A DNA stretch of 64,000 bases from the NCBI GenBank assembly GCA_027682205.1, contig JAQDAD010000001.1, positions 62,001-126,000 on the forward strand, in the 5' to 3' direction. The translations under genes were made by a program, and so were the position numbers. The stretch is from Streptococcaceae bacterium AF54-32pH5A (GTDB lineage Bacteria; Bacillota; Bacilli; Lactobacillales; Streptococcaceae). Shown in pieces: positions 29,473-37,943 of the stretch; the first letter of the stretch is position 1, and each line of letters opens with the position of its first letter. Below the pieces are notes generated by a model, which was not told where the DNA came from, ran no database searches, and saw only the letters and a program-made list of their open reading frames with translations.

Positions 29473-30145
29473 CTGGACTTACCTCTTCTAGCTTGTAACC
29501 AATACCTCTGACGGACTTGACTTGAAGGGCAATACCAGCCTGTTTCATCACCTTTTTCAGCCTTGCAATATTTACTTGTAGGGCATTTTCATCGATGAAC
29601 TCAGTTGTATTCCACAGTTTCATGCTTAGTTCTTCTTTTGTGACGACAGAATCAGTTGCCACTAATAAGGTTTCTAACAATTTTCCTTGATTTTGGGGGA
29701 GTAAAATCGAATGTCCATTTATATAAAGGGTATAGGTGTTTCGATCCAGCAGGAAATTATCTTTTTCAAGTAGATTTTGTCTGCCTTCATAGCGTTTCAA
29801 GATATTTTCTATACGTGCCAAAAATCTTTCTTTCTTGAAAGGCTTTGTTAGATACTCATCTGCTCCTAATTTCAGGGCGTAGATCTCATCTTTTAGTTGT
29901 TCACGAGAGGTGAGAACCAATATGGGCACAGAGCGTTTTGACTTGAGATTTTTACAAATTTGAAAACCTGTTTCTCCTGGCAAATTCAAATCCAGTATGA
30001 TTAGATCCGTATCGTATTGCAGCACTTGCTGGCTTGTTTCTTTGAAGTCAGTCAACTTATCAACTTGGTAACCCGCTTTCTCTAACAAGATGGCAATTTC
30101 ATCTCGAATCAAGGCCTCATCTTCAATAACCAGAATATGCTTCAT
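29462..30145 (-). CDS. OmpR-family response regulator (BceR-like)
   Basis: A 227-residue two-component regulator. The receiver domain has the acidic pocket Glu8/Asp9, phospho-acceptor Asp52 in ILDLNLPG, Thr79 and Lys101 in YLTKPF. A winged-helix effector domain (about 128-221) contains ENALQVNIARLKKVM and the C-terminal hairpin SVRGIGYKLE. It should activate the ABC transporter genes upstream in the same operon, probably through the palindrome at 33053-33069. It starts 32 nt after the permease with GGAGG. Confidence 0.92.
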   Translation of the reverse strand: MKHILVIEDEALIRDEIAILLEKAGYQVDKLTDFKETSQQVLQYDTDLIILDLNLPGETGFQICKNLKSKRSVPILVLTSREQLKDEIYALKLGADEYLTKPFKKERFLARIENILKRYEGRQNLLEKDNFLLDRNTYTLYINGHSILLPQNQGKLLETLLVATDSVVTKEELSMKLWNTTEFIDENALQVNIARLKKVMKQAGIALQVKSVRGIGYKLEEVSPDET

Positions 30146-30176
30146 ATCGGTTCCTCCTTTTCTAATTTATGCTACT

Positions 30177-32231
30177 TTATTCATCTCTTTTGGGTTCCAT
30201 TAAGGACAACAAATACTTGTTGCTATTTTTCTTTACAATTCTGATATAGATGACTTCAAATCCAGCTAAGAGCAGTACTATCAGCATGGCTGTGATAAAT
30301 TTCTGCCCCATGGCCATTCTTACACTGGCTGGTACTATTCCTGTGAGGAGGGAGCTCACTCCGAAGCTACTACTGATAAGTGCAAGGGCTATTGGTAGAC
30401 CGAAATACCAGTTGATTTGCTTTTCTGACGATTTACAAAGAGTTTCATAGTTGGCTCCGAGATGGATTAAGGTTTGGTATCGTCTGTAGGATTGTCTCTG
30501 ACCCATCAAAAATTGAACGCCGATGATTGTATTTGCGACAACAAGGAAGATGATTGCCAAATAGATGGTGATATAGCTGGCAGAGATGATGTAAAACAAT
30601 TGGCGCCCCATATTTTGTATATAGCTTTCATAGCCAAGAGAGGTTTGATTCAGCTTTTCATTGGTATCTGAGATAGCTCTCATCAGGCCTTTTTCCTTGA
30701 CCAGCTCAGGAGCCAAGATACCGCTGACATAGTTCGAATACTGACCATCTGTATAGCTCATAAAGACCTCATCTGGGACTATGAGAGCGACAGAGAGGGT
30801 TATTTCACGGTCCGTTACAATCGGTAAAGACTGTACTTCGCCAATCAATTTTACATCATTTCCCATGACTTTGATTTGAGGGGTTGCTTTCAGAACAGAG
30901 TTGACGAGATTCTCATCTGGGAGAAAATCTTTCCCCATATACAAGTAGGCTTCCTTGCTAGTTAATTCTAGAGGAGGGAGATTGGCGGCCTTTCTAAGTT
31001 CATTGTATTCGGAAACTGGTATGAGGTGGGAAGTAGTCGACTGTTTAAATTTATGGAGCAAAATTTCCTTGTTCTTGCTGTCTTGTTGAGTTTTCAACTC
31101 CTTGATGACGTCTTCGAAGGACACGGATTTGTGTTCTTTCGGTTTGCCGACTTTGATTTGCAGAATCTTTGAAAACTGTGATGCTAGTCCTGTAGCTTCA
31201 AGCTCTTTTTTAACTGTGTCTATATCAAGATTTTCATCTGTTTCCTGCTTGGTATCTCTAAAAGTATAATCCAATACGTGGGTTTGATTGCCTGAATTGC
31301 CGCTTGAAATGGCAACACCTGCTCCAAAGAGGCACAAGGCAGAGAAGATTAAGAGGGAGCAGATAGCCAGTATAGTTGAGCGCTGGATAACTAATTCCTG
31401 AATCTGTCTAAAATTATAAGTATGAAGTTTTCGACGGCTACCAAGATTGACCAGAATGTCTATAAATAAACGCATACCAAAGAAGAGTAGGATAGTTCCT
31501 AGAGTTCCCAAGAGAACAGTGAAGCTCATGGTTATGACACTTCCCCAAGCTCGTCTACTCATACCCAAGTAATAGGCTGTTCCTAGAAGCAAAATTCCGA
31601 GGATGGAAGCAAGAAGGTACACACCCTTGGGGAGTACTTTCTTCATACCGGAAGGAGAATAGGATAGCAGGTTTCCGATTTCTTTATTGGCCGTCTTTGC
31701 ACTTAAAAGAACAAAGACAGCTAATTTTACGGCTAGGAAGCCGATGACTGTATAGACTAGAGCTGTGGTAGATAGAGAAAATTGATGCTCGATAATCCCT
31801 AGTCCCACAATTTTAGCGGTTATTAGACTAATCAGTTCTGAAATCAAGATGGAAATAGGAAGGCCTATTCCAAGAGCAAGGACACTGTTTCTCAAATCCT
31901 CGAGTAGGAGTAGCAAGAACAGTTTGCTTCTCCGCATGCCTAGTGTGAGATAGACACCAAATTCATGTTTTCTCCTTTCCATCTGCATACTGCTTGCGAA
32001 GTAGACTAGAAAAAAGAGGATAAAGAGAGTTGCCACATAAAGAATGGGAATCATGCTAAAGATTTTATTTACAGCGTCACTCTCTATTTGTTTTAGAAAG
32101 ATCATCACATCTTGATGGGACAAAGAAAGGATGATGTAAAAGGAGATAATAGAAAGAACCATAGAACTGAAGTACAAGCCATTATTCTTTCGATCTCTCT
32201 TGCTATTTCTTGAGACTAATTTAGAAAACAT
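30177..32231 (-). CDS. BceB-type ABC transporter permease
   Basis: A 684-residue FtsX-fold permease of the peptide-antibiotic detoxification class. One N-terminal helix and a three-helix group are followed by a further block, then a large extracytoplasmic domain of about 220 residues (roughly 305-530) before the last three helices. That is the BceB layout in which the big domain senses lipid II-bound peptides. The start at 32231 follows GGAGG by 8 nt and overlaps the ATPase stop by 11 nt; two in-frame codons upstream are less well placed. Substrate (bacitracin, lantibiotic or defensin-like peptides) cannot be told. Confidence 0.9.
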   Translation of the reverse strand: MFSKLVSRNSKRDRKNNGLYFSSMVLSIISFYIILSLSHQDVMIFLKQIESDAVNKIFSMIPILYVATLFILFFLVYFASSMQMERRKHEFGVYLTLGMRRSKLFLLLLLEDLRNSVLALGIGLPISILISELISLITAKIVGLGIIEHQFSLSTTALVYTVIGFLAVKLAVFVLLSAKTANKEIGNLLSYSPSGMKKVLPKGVYLLASILGILLLGTAYYLGMSRRAWGSVITMSFTVLLGTLGTILLFFGMRLFIDILVNLGSRRKLHTYNFRQIQELVIQRSTILAICSLLIFSALCLFGAGVAISSGNSGNQTHVLDYTFRDTKQETDENLDIDTVKKELEATGLASQFSKILQIKVGKPKEHKSVSFEDVIKELKTQQDSKNKEILLHKFKQSTTSHLIPVSEYNELRKAANLPPLELTSKEAYLYMGKDFLPDENLVNSVLKATPQIKVMGNDVKLIGEVQSLPIVTDREITLSVALIVPDEVFMSYTDGQYSNYVSGILAPELVKEKGLMRAISDTNEKLNQTSLGYESYIQNMGRQLFYIISASYITIYLAIIFLVVANTIIGVQFLMGQRQSYRRYQTLIHLGANYETLCKSSEKQINWYFGLPIALALISSSFGVSSLLTGIVPASVRMAMGQKFITAMLIVLLLAGFEVIYIRIVKKNSNKYLLSLMEPKRDE

Positions 32232-32994
32232 TGCCATCACCTCCAGCCAGTGCAGACATGACCTTTAGTATTCTGTGGTAAAAATCTTCTTGACTTTCTC
32301 TTGGATAATCGCGTCGGATTTCATGGAATAGTTTTCCGTCTTGGATAAACAAGATGCGGTTGCAAAAGCTGGCTGCAACTGAATCGTGGGTCACCATGAG
32401 AATAGTGGTTTCTTCCACTTGATTCATTTCGGATAATTTTTGCATCAAAATACTTGCATTTTTTGAATCCAAAGCTCCTGTGGGTTCATCCGCAAATACA
32501 ATCTTAGGGTCTAAAATCAAGGCACGCGCAGCAGCTACCCTTTGCCGTTGACCACCCGATAATTGAGATGGGAACTTATCCAGAAGTTCAGAAATATCCA
32601 GATATTGGGAAAGTAATTCTAAGCGAAGCTTGCTTTCGTTGGCATCGACCTTGTGCAAAGACAAGGGGAGTAAAATATTTTCTTTGGCTGTCAGATTGTC
32701 TAAAAGCTCAAAATTCTGGAAGAGATAGCCAATTTCCTTGCCACGATAATCAGCTAACTGACTACCTTTTAACTGACCTAAATCCTTTTCTTGCATTTGA
32801 ATGGAACCGTCAGTTGGCTTGATGATAGTAGCGAGACAGTTAAGAAGGGTTGTTTTCCCAGAACCGCTACTCCCCATAATCCCTAGGAACTCGCCTTTTA
32901 CAACTTGAAAAGATATGCCGTCCAAGGCTTTTGTGATATTGGGCTCTTTCCCATAATGCTTTGTTAATGATTCTACTCGTAAAATGGTTTCCAT
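32221..32994 (-). CDS. BceA-type ABC transporter ATPase
   Basis: A 257-residue ATPase of the MacB/BceA subfamily. Walker A is GSSGSGKT at 41-48, the signature LSGGQ at 144-148 and Walker B IVFADEP at 164-170, followed by the D-loop GALD. It should power the permease encoded immediately after it. The ATG at 32994 is chosen: the GGAGG 9 nt upstream is itself embedded in an in-frame ATG (33009) that is therefore unlikely to be used. First gene of the module, with its promoter at 33024-33052. Confidence 0.92.
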   Translation of the reverse strand: METILRVESLTKHYGKEPNITKALDGISFQVVKGEFLGIMGSSGSGKTTLLNCLATIIKPTDGSIQMQEKDLGQLKGSQLADYRGKEIGYLFQNFELLDNLTAKENILLPLSLHKVDANESKLRLELLSQYLDISELLDKFPSQLSGGQRQRVAAARALILDPKIVFADEPTGALDSKNASILMQKLSEMNQVEETTILMVTHDSVAASFCNRILFIQDGKLFHEIRRDYPRESQEDFYHRILKVMSALAGGDGNVF

Positions 32995-33023
32995 GTGAAA
33001 CACCTCCATCTTTTGTTACTTTC

Positions 33024-33069
33024 ATTATAGTATGAATTAGAGTAGAATAACACTTACGGATGATGTAAG
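33024..33069 (-). promoter_or_regulatory. Promoter and putative regulator box of the BceABRS-type operon
   Basis: On the minus strand TATAAT (33029-33024) is preceded at 17 nt by TGTTAT (33052-33047). Directly upstream lies the inverted repeat CTTAC-N7-GTAAG (33069-33053), in the position where BceR-type regulators bind. The repeat is seen; its role is inferred. Confidence 0.6.
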
Positions 33070-33201
33070 AAATCTTTATCGTTGCCTTTTATAGTCAGAT
33101 TATTGGACTATACTTACTATATTATAGCATGGTTTCAGGGATTTAAAAAGGGGAGTAGAGAGTCGAGAAATTTTCCTAATATTGAAATTATAAAAAATAA
33201 T

Positions 33202-33247
33202 AAAAAATAATACCACTGAAGTTCATGCTCCAGCGGTATTATTTTTT
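33202..33247. terminator. Orphan bidirectional terminator-like hairpin
   Basis: AAAAAATAATACC (33202-33214) pairs fully with GGTATTATTTTTT (33235-33247), extended by CTG/CAG across one A-C mismatch, with a 12-nt loop. No gene on either strand ends just before it. Confidence 0.7.
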
Positions 33248-33290
33248 ATGATAAATTGCAAGAATAAGTGCAACAAGCCATATCATAACT

Positions 33291-33563
33291 CGACATTCAA
33301 AGTTTGCTGGAGTACATAGAATTAAGACGCACGCCTTGAGACATTCCCATGCGAGCCTTTTGATTTCTCTAGGAGAAAACGCACTTGTTATTCGTGATAG
33401 GTTTGGACATGAAGATATAAAGACCACGCTAGGTACTTATGGACATTTATATCCGAATATGAATAGAGAAGTTGCTAATAAGTTGAATAACATATTTAGT
33501 AACATCACCAATAAAAAAAATACTAGTACTTTCACAAATAATCAGTATGTCAAAGGAAATTAG
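33291..33563 (+). pseudogene. Remnant of a phage-type tyrosine recombinase (integrase C-terminus)
   Basis: The frame encodes the last part of an integrase catalytic domain. It has HALRHSHASLLISLGENALVIRDRFGHEDIKTTLGTYGHLYPN, which carries the H-x-x-R, the second His box and the Tyr nucleophile in GTYGHLYP. A stop codon in the same frame at 33252 and the absence of the core-binding and N-terminal domains (about 250-300 residues missing) show it is a broken gene. Similarity fades upstream of about 33290. It marks past integration of a mobile element at this spot and directly precedes the R-M genes. Confidence 0.85.
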
Positions 33564-33584
33564 AACAGAAAATTTCTTAATCCA

Positions 33585-33593
33585 TGTTATAAT
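33585..33593 (+). promoter_or_regulatory. Extended -10 promoter of R-M operon
   Basis: TGT-TATAAT at 33585-33593. Six nt further on is an ATG (33600) that opens a 12-codon frame. A second TATAAT at 33617-33622 is too close to the endonuclease ribosome site to be a likely promoter. Confidence 0.7.
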
Positions 33594-33599
33594 AGAAGT

Positions 33600-33638
33600 A
33601 TGACTAAAATATTTATTATAATAAAGGGGTTACAATGA
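33600..33638 (+). CDS. 12-codon leader frame coupled to the endonuclease
   Basis: ATG at 33600 opens MTKIFIIIKGLQ and stops at TGA 33636-33638, which overlaps the endonuclease ATG (33635) as ATGA. The frame starts where transcription from the upstream -10 box is expected to begin, so it would be read from a leaderless end. The coding role is inferred from this geometry only. Confidence 0.4.
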   Translation: MTKIFIIIKGLQ

Positions 33639-34276
33639 CTACACTGAAAGAAAAAAATGAAGAATTAGCAAAAAAATATTCTGATAATTTGGATAATAAA
33701 GTTAAAGAGAGAGTCCGTGAAATGCAAGATGATGATAAAAGCCATTATCTAATCTATAGAGTTTTAGGAATTTCATTTGAAGAAGGTGAAAATATTGATT
33801 TGTATCAAAATAAAGGTCGTTTTTTATACAAATACGCAGGGTCATTTTTAGAAGAAGCAGCTGTACTTTGTTTTATTGAAAAATTTGGCAAAGAAAATGC
33901 TAAAAAAGTAAAAGTTCCTAATTCAGAAGGAACGAGACCTAAAACCTTTGAAATTGATTGCCTGATTGAGGAGAAAAACGCATATGAAATCAAGTGGCGT
34001 GATGCTACAACAGATGGAGACCATATTACAAAAGAACATACTAGAATAAGAGTTATTCATAGTGAGGGTTATACCCCAATTCGACTAATGTTTTATTATC
34101 CAAATAGAGACCAAGCAATAAAAATTCAACAAACTTTAGAAACATTATATAAAGGTATTGGAGGACAATATTATTATGGAGAATCTGCATGGGAACATCT
34201 AGAAGATGTAACAGGTATTGATTTACTTGGTATTTTAACAGATATTGCAGATAATAAAAAAGGAGCAACCGCATAA
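33635..34276 (+). CDS. Type II restriction endonuclease, possibly ApaLI-like
   Basis: A 213-residue protein upstream of and overlapping a DNA methyltransferase gene. A PD-(D/E)xK nuclease core is visible: Asp108 in FEIDCLIEE and Glu118-x-Lys120 in YEIKWRD, with Glu73/Glu74 as a possible helper acid. The segment YEIKWRDATTDGDHI and the C-terminal YYYGESAW...TGIDLLGIL resemble what I remember of ApaLI-family enzymes, so that family is my best guess; the recognition sequence cannot be read. AAGGGG lies 5 nt before the ATG. Base composition is much richer in AT than the neighbours, a sign of transfer. Confidence 0.78.
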   Translation: MTTLKEKNEELAKKYSDNLDNKVKERVREMQDDDKSHYLIYRVLGISFEEGENIDLYQNKGRFLYKYAGSFLEEAAVLCFIEKFGKENAKKVKVPNSEGTRPKTFEIDCLIEEKNAYEIKWRDATTDGDHITKEHTRIRVIHSEGYTPIRLMFYYPNRDQAIKIQQTLETLYKGIGGQYYYGESAWEHLEDVTGIDLLGILTDIADNKKGATA

Positions 34277-35466
34277 TGTCAATACTACAAGGAGATAATT
34301 TAGAGGTTTTAAAATCAATAGAATCGTCCAGTGTAGATTTAATCTATATGGACCCTCCTTTCTTTACTCAGAAAACCCAAAAATTATCTAATAACAAAAA
34401 TATTATGTATTCATTTGAAGACACATGGACTTCAATTGAAGATTACAAGGAATTTTTGTCTGTTAGACTAGCAGAATGCAAAAGAGTACTAAAAAATAGT
34501 GGCAGTATTTTCGTTCATTGTGATAAAAGTGCAAATCATCATATTAGATTACTTTTAGATAATGTCTTTGGAGCAGATATGTTCCGAAGCGAAATTATAT
34601 GGAACTATAAACGGTGGTCTAATTCAAAAAAAGGATTATTGAACAATCATCAAAACATTTATTTTTATTCAAAGACAAAAGATTTTAAATTTAATACAAT
34701 TTTTACAGAATATTCTTCAACTACAAATATCGACCAAATATTAGTGGAACGAAAACGAGATGGAAACTCTAAAACAACATATAAAGTTGATAATAATGGT
34801 AACTATATTCTAGCAAAAGAGAAAAATGGGGTTCCCCTTTCAGATGTTTGGAATATCCCATTTCTTAATCCCAAAGCTAAAGAAAGAGTAGGATATCCCA
34901 CACAAAAACCTATTTTGTTATTAGAACAAATTATAAAGATTGCTACTGATAAAAACGACTTAGTTTTAGACCCGTTCTGTGGAAGTGGAACTACTTTAAT
35001 AGCTTCCAAGATTTTGAATAGAAAATATATTGGAATTGATTTGTCTGAGGAAGCTATTAATATAACCCGGAAACGTCTGGAAAATGTTATTAAAACAAGT
35101 TCAAATTTATTAAATAAAGGAATTGAAGCATATAGAACCAAAACTGAAGAGGAGGAAAACATTCTTAAATTATTACAGGCAAAAATTGTTCAAAGAAATA
35201 AAGGAATTGATGGCTTTTTACCTAAACATTTTCAAAATAAACCGATTCCCATAAAAATTCAAAAGAATAATGAATGCCTGAAAGAGAGTATTTCTCTATT
35301 ACAAAATGCTATGAAATCCAAAAAACTTGATTTTGGAGTAGTCATAAAAACTCATTCAGATAATTTATTATTTAATTTTGATATGACTCCTGAAAATATA
35401 ATTGTAATTGACCATTTTGAACTCACTATCGAAAAATGGTTAAGTAAAAATCAGCAGTTACTATAG
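34276..35466 (+). CDS. DNA methyltransferase of type II R-M system (probable N6-adenine)
   Basis: A 396-residue amino-methyltransferase. The catalytic motif IV DPPF lies at residues 26-29 and the S-adenosylmethionine motif DPFCGSGTT at 232-240, with the target-recognition stretch between them. This order corresponds to the beta class. DPPF points to adenine N6 methylation. About 125 residues follow the core (after GIDLSEEAINITRKRLENV), an extension of unknown role. The start overlaps the endonuclease stop (TAATG), so the two are translationally coupled. No own promoter is evident. AT content is as high as in the endonuclease. Confidence 0.88.
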   Translation: MSILQGDNLEVLKSIESSSVDLIYMDPPFFTQKTQKLSNNKNIMYSFEDTWTSIEDYKEFLSVRLAECKRVLKNSGSIFVHCDKSANHHIRLLLDNVFGADMFRSEIIWNYKRWSNSKKGLLNNHQNIYFYSKTKDFKFNTIFTEYSSTTNIDQILVERKRDGNSKTTYKVDNNGNYILAKEKNGVPLSDVWNIPFLNPKAKERVGYPTQKPILLLEQIIKIATDKNDLVLDPFCGSGTTLIASKILNRKYIGIDLSEEAINITRKRLENVIKTSSNLLNKGIEAYRTKTEEEENILKLLQAKIVQRNKGIDGFLPKHFQNKPIPIKIQKNNECLKESISLLQNAMKSKKLDFGVVIKTHSDNLLFNFDMTPENIIVIDHFELTIEKWLSKNQQLL

Positions 35467-35492
35467 TTTGCAAATTGTTTGCAGAAATAATC

Positions 35493-35527
35493 AAAAAAGC
35501 TTTGAAACACTGATTTCAAAGCCTTTT
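35493..35527. terminator. Bidirectional terminator between R-M operon and guaA
   Basis: GCTTTGAAA (35499-35507) / TTTCAAAGC (35514-35522) with A6 before and T5 after, serving both convergent units. Confidence 0.88.
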
Positions 35528-35541
35528 TGTTGTATTATAGG

Positions 35542-37104
35542 TTATTCCCACTCAACAGTTGCTGGTGGTTTACTTGTAATGTCGTAGACGATACGGTTAA
35601 CATGATCCACTTCGTTAACGATACGAACAGAGATTTTTTGAAGAACTTCCCAAGGAATTTTCGCAAAGTCAGCTGTCATACCGTCGATAGAAGTGATAGC
35701 GCGAATGGCAATGGTGTAGTCATAAGTACGACCATCACCCATAACACCGACTGAACGAACTCCTGTGTTGACAGTGAAGTATTGCCAGATATCACGGTCA
35801 AGTCCTGCTTTAGCGATTTCTTCACGAAGGATAGCGTCTGATTCACGGACTGTTTCAAGTTTTTCTTCAGTGATTTCACCCATGATGCGGATAGCAAGTC
35901 CTGGTCCTGGGAATGGTTGGCGCCATACGATGTGGTCTGGCATACCAAGCTCTGTACCGAGAGCACGAACTTCATCCTTATAAAGAGTATTGAGTGGCTC
36001 GATGAGTTCAAACTGCATATCTTCTGGAAGACCACCCACGTTGTGGTGTGACTTGATGGTTTGAGCTGTATCAGTTCCAGACTCAATCACGTCAGTATAA
36101 AGTGTTCCTTGGGCAAGGAATTTCACATCTTTGAGCTTGCTTGCTTCGTCATCAAAGACATAAACAAACTCGTTTCCGATGATTTTCCGTTTTTGTTCAG
36201 GATCAGAAACACCTGCAAGTTTATCAAGGAAGCGTTTTGCAGCGTCTGCTTTGACGATATTCAAACCAAACTTACCACCAAGCATGTCCATAACTTGGTC
36301 AGCCTCTCCCTTACGGAGAAGACCGTGGTCTACAAAGATACAGATTAATTGATCACCGATCGCTTTTTGGAGAAGAACTCCAACGACAGAAGAGTCAACA
36401 CCACCTGATAGACCGAGAAGAACACGTTTGTCCCCAACTTTTTCACGGATTTGTTTGATTTGCATCTCGATAAAGTTGTCCATAGTCCAGTCGCCTTTGG
36501 CACCACAGATATTCAATGCAAAGTTACGAAGGATATCATAGCCATGAACTGAATGACGAACTTCAGGGTGGAATTGGATACCGTAGATATGTTTGTCTGG
36601 ATTTTCAATAGCAGCGTAAGGACAGTCAGCAGAAGTTCCAGTACGAACAAAGTTAGCAGGAATCTCAGTAACAGCATCACCGTGGCTCATCAAAACAATC
36701 TGTTCTTCTGGTGTTCCTTCAAAGAGGGGAGAAGAGGTATGAGTAAGTGGCGATTGACCGTACTCGCGGTTTCCAGCATCACCCGCAGGGACAACTTTTC
36801 CTCCAAGTTTGTGGGTAAGAAGTTGCATACCGTAGCAGATTCCCAAAATTGGGATCCCAAGTTCAAAAATTTCTGGGTCAATATCAAACGAACCCTCTTC
36901 ATAAACAGAGTTTGGTCCACCTGAGAGAATGATCCCTACAGGTTTAATGGCACGAACCTCTGCAGCTGAAATTTTATGGCTTTTTAGCTCTGAAAAAACA
37001 CCAATTTCACGAATACGGCGTGAAATCAGCTGGTTATATTGGCTACCATAGTCCAGCACGATGATTTTTTCGACATCTTGCAAATCAGTTGAAATGTTGC
37101 TCAT
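35542..37104 (-). CDS. guaA: GMP synthase (glutamine-hydrolysing)
   Basis: Aminates XMP to GMP, the last step of guanine nucleotide synthesis. The 520-residue protein joins a class I glutamine amidotransferase (nucleophile Cys in [10 protein letters not shown], partner His in [10 protein letters not shown]) to an ATP pyrophosphatase with the P-loop [11 protein letters not shown] and the C-terminal dimerisation domain ending PPATVEWE. It is monocistronic on the minus strand and diverges from the GntR-type regulator. The 3' end of guaA is a known insertion site for genomic islands, and here an R-M island with an integrase remnant lies just beyond it. Confidence 0.97.
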   Translation of the reverse strand: MSNISTDLQDVEKIIVLDYGSQYNQLISRRIREIGVFSELKSHKISAAEVRAIKPVGIILSGGPNSVYEEGSFDIDPEIFELGIPILGICYGMQLLTHKLGGKVVPAGDAGNREYGQSPLTHTSSPLFEGTPEEQIVLMSHGDAVTEIPANFVRTGTSADCPYAAIENPDKHIYGIQFHPEVRHSVHGYDILRNFALNICGAKGDWTMDNFIEMQIKQIREKVGDKRVLLGLSGGVDSSVVGVLLQKAIGDQLICIFVDHGLLRKGEADQVMDMLGGKFGLNIVKADAAKRFLDKLAGVSDPEQKRKIIGNEFVYVFDDEASKLKDVKFLAQGTLYTDVIESGTDTAQTIKSHHNVGGLPEDMQFELIEPLNTLYKDEVRALGTELGMPDHIVWRQPFPGPGLAIRIMGEITEEKLETVRESDAILREEIAKAGLDRDIWQYFTVNTGVRSVGVMGDGRTYDYTIAIRAITSIDGMTADFAKIPWEVLQKISVRIVNEVDHVNRIVYDITSKPPATVEWE

Positions 37105-37185
37105 CTTTTTCCTTTCTCAAAAGAAATATCTTTTTCAATATTCTATCATAAATAGGGGCGAATTACCAACTAAACAAGGCAAAGT

Positions 37186-37215
37186 TTGACTTTTTCTAAT
37201 TAAATACGGTACAAT
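37186..37215 (+). promoter_or_regulatory. Promoter of GntR/UTRA regulator
   Basis: TTGACT at 37186-37191 and TACAAT at 37210-37215, spacer 18. On the other strand an extended -10 TGA-TAGAAT at 37148-37140 can drive guaA, so the two starts are about 60 bp apart. Confidence 0.65.
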
Positions 37216-37244
37216 AGAGAAAATATAGAAAAGAAGTGAAAAGC

Positions 37245-37943
37245 ATGTTACCAGCTTATATGAAAATACATGACCAGATAAAAAAAGATATAGATGAGCA
37301 TCGTTGGAAAATCGGAGAAAGACTTCCGAGTGAACGAGACTTGGCTGACCAGTTTCAGGTTAGTCGGATGACCTTGCGACAAGCCATTTCTCTCTTGGTT
37401 GAGGAAGGTGTTTTAGAGCGTCGTATAGGAAGTGGGACTTTTGTCTCTAGCACTCGTGTCCAAGAAAAAATGCGGGGAACGACTAGTTTTACGGAGATTG
37501 TCAAATCTCAGGGGAAAGTACCTTCTAGCCAACTCATTTCTTACAGAAGAACCATTCCAAATGAGCAAGAGGTCGCTAAGCTGGGGATTACTCCGACAGA
37601 GAATATTATCCGTATGGAACGGGTGCGTTATGCTGACCAAGTACCGCTAGTCTATGAAGTCGCATCTATTCCTGAAAAATTTATTAAGGACTTCAAAAAA
37701 GAAGAAGTAACTAGTCACTTCTTTCAAACCTTGCAGGAACATGGTTACCGGATTGGCAAATCCCAACAGACCATTTATGCGAGATTAGCGAAGGAAAAAA
37801 TTGCTCGTTACCTAGAAATCGAAGATGGACATGCGATTCTAGCCTTGACTCAGGTTTCCTATCTCGATGATGGGACGGCTTTTGAATATGTTAAAAGTCA
37901 GTATGTGGGTGAACGTTTTGAATTTTATCTTGAAAACAACTAG
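37245..37943 (+). CDS. GntR-family regulator with UTRA effector domain
   Basis: A 232-residue regulator. The N-terminal GntR winged helix (about 1-70) shows GERLPSERDLADQFQVSRMTLRQAISLLVEEGVLERR, then GSGTFV. The C-terminal UTRA ligand-binding domain ends FEFYLENN. HutC-type UTRA domains usually bind sugars, amino acids or nucleotide-like ligands; the ligand here is unknown. The ATG at 37245 is preferred to the GTG at 37236. Divergent orientation from guaA with a shared promoter region raises the possibility that it responds to purine status, but that is inference. Its terminator overlaps its stop codon. Confidence 0.9.
   Translation: MLPAYMKIHDQIKKDIDEHRWKIGERLPSERDLADQFQVSRMTLRQAISLLVEEGVLERRIGSGTFVSSTRVQEKMRGTTSFTEIVKSQGKVPSSQLISYRRTIPNEQEVAKLGITPTENIIRMERVRYADQVPLVYEVASIPEKFIKDFKKEEVTSHFFQTLQEHGYRIGKSQQTIYARLAKEKIARYLEIEDGHAILALTQVSYLDDGTAFEYVKSQYVGERFEFYLENN

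Larger units (their letters stand above)
33010..33634. other. Junction region between Bce-type module and R-M genes
   Basis: A 625-bp AT-rich stretch. It contains the outward promoter of the Bce-type operon, an orphan strong hairpin at 33202-33247, an integrase C-terminal fragment, and the promoter and leader frame of the endonuclease. No complete gene is present. It looks like the scar of a former mobile element. Confidence 0.7.

Noticed and set aside
33000-33300. Possible direct repeat of the guaA 3' end as an island attachment site
   Set aside because: No copy of the guaA terminal sequence was visible by eye; only the integrase scar supports past integration.
33239-33427. 62-codon minus-strand frame over the integrase remnant
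   Set aside because: Antisense to recognisable integrase sequence and without a start signal.
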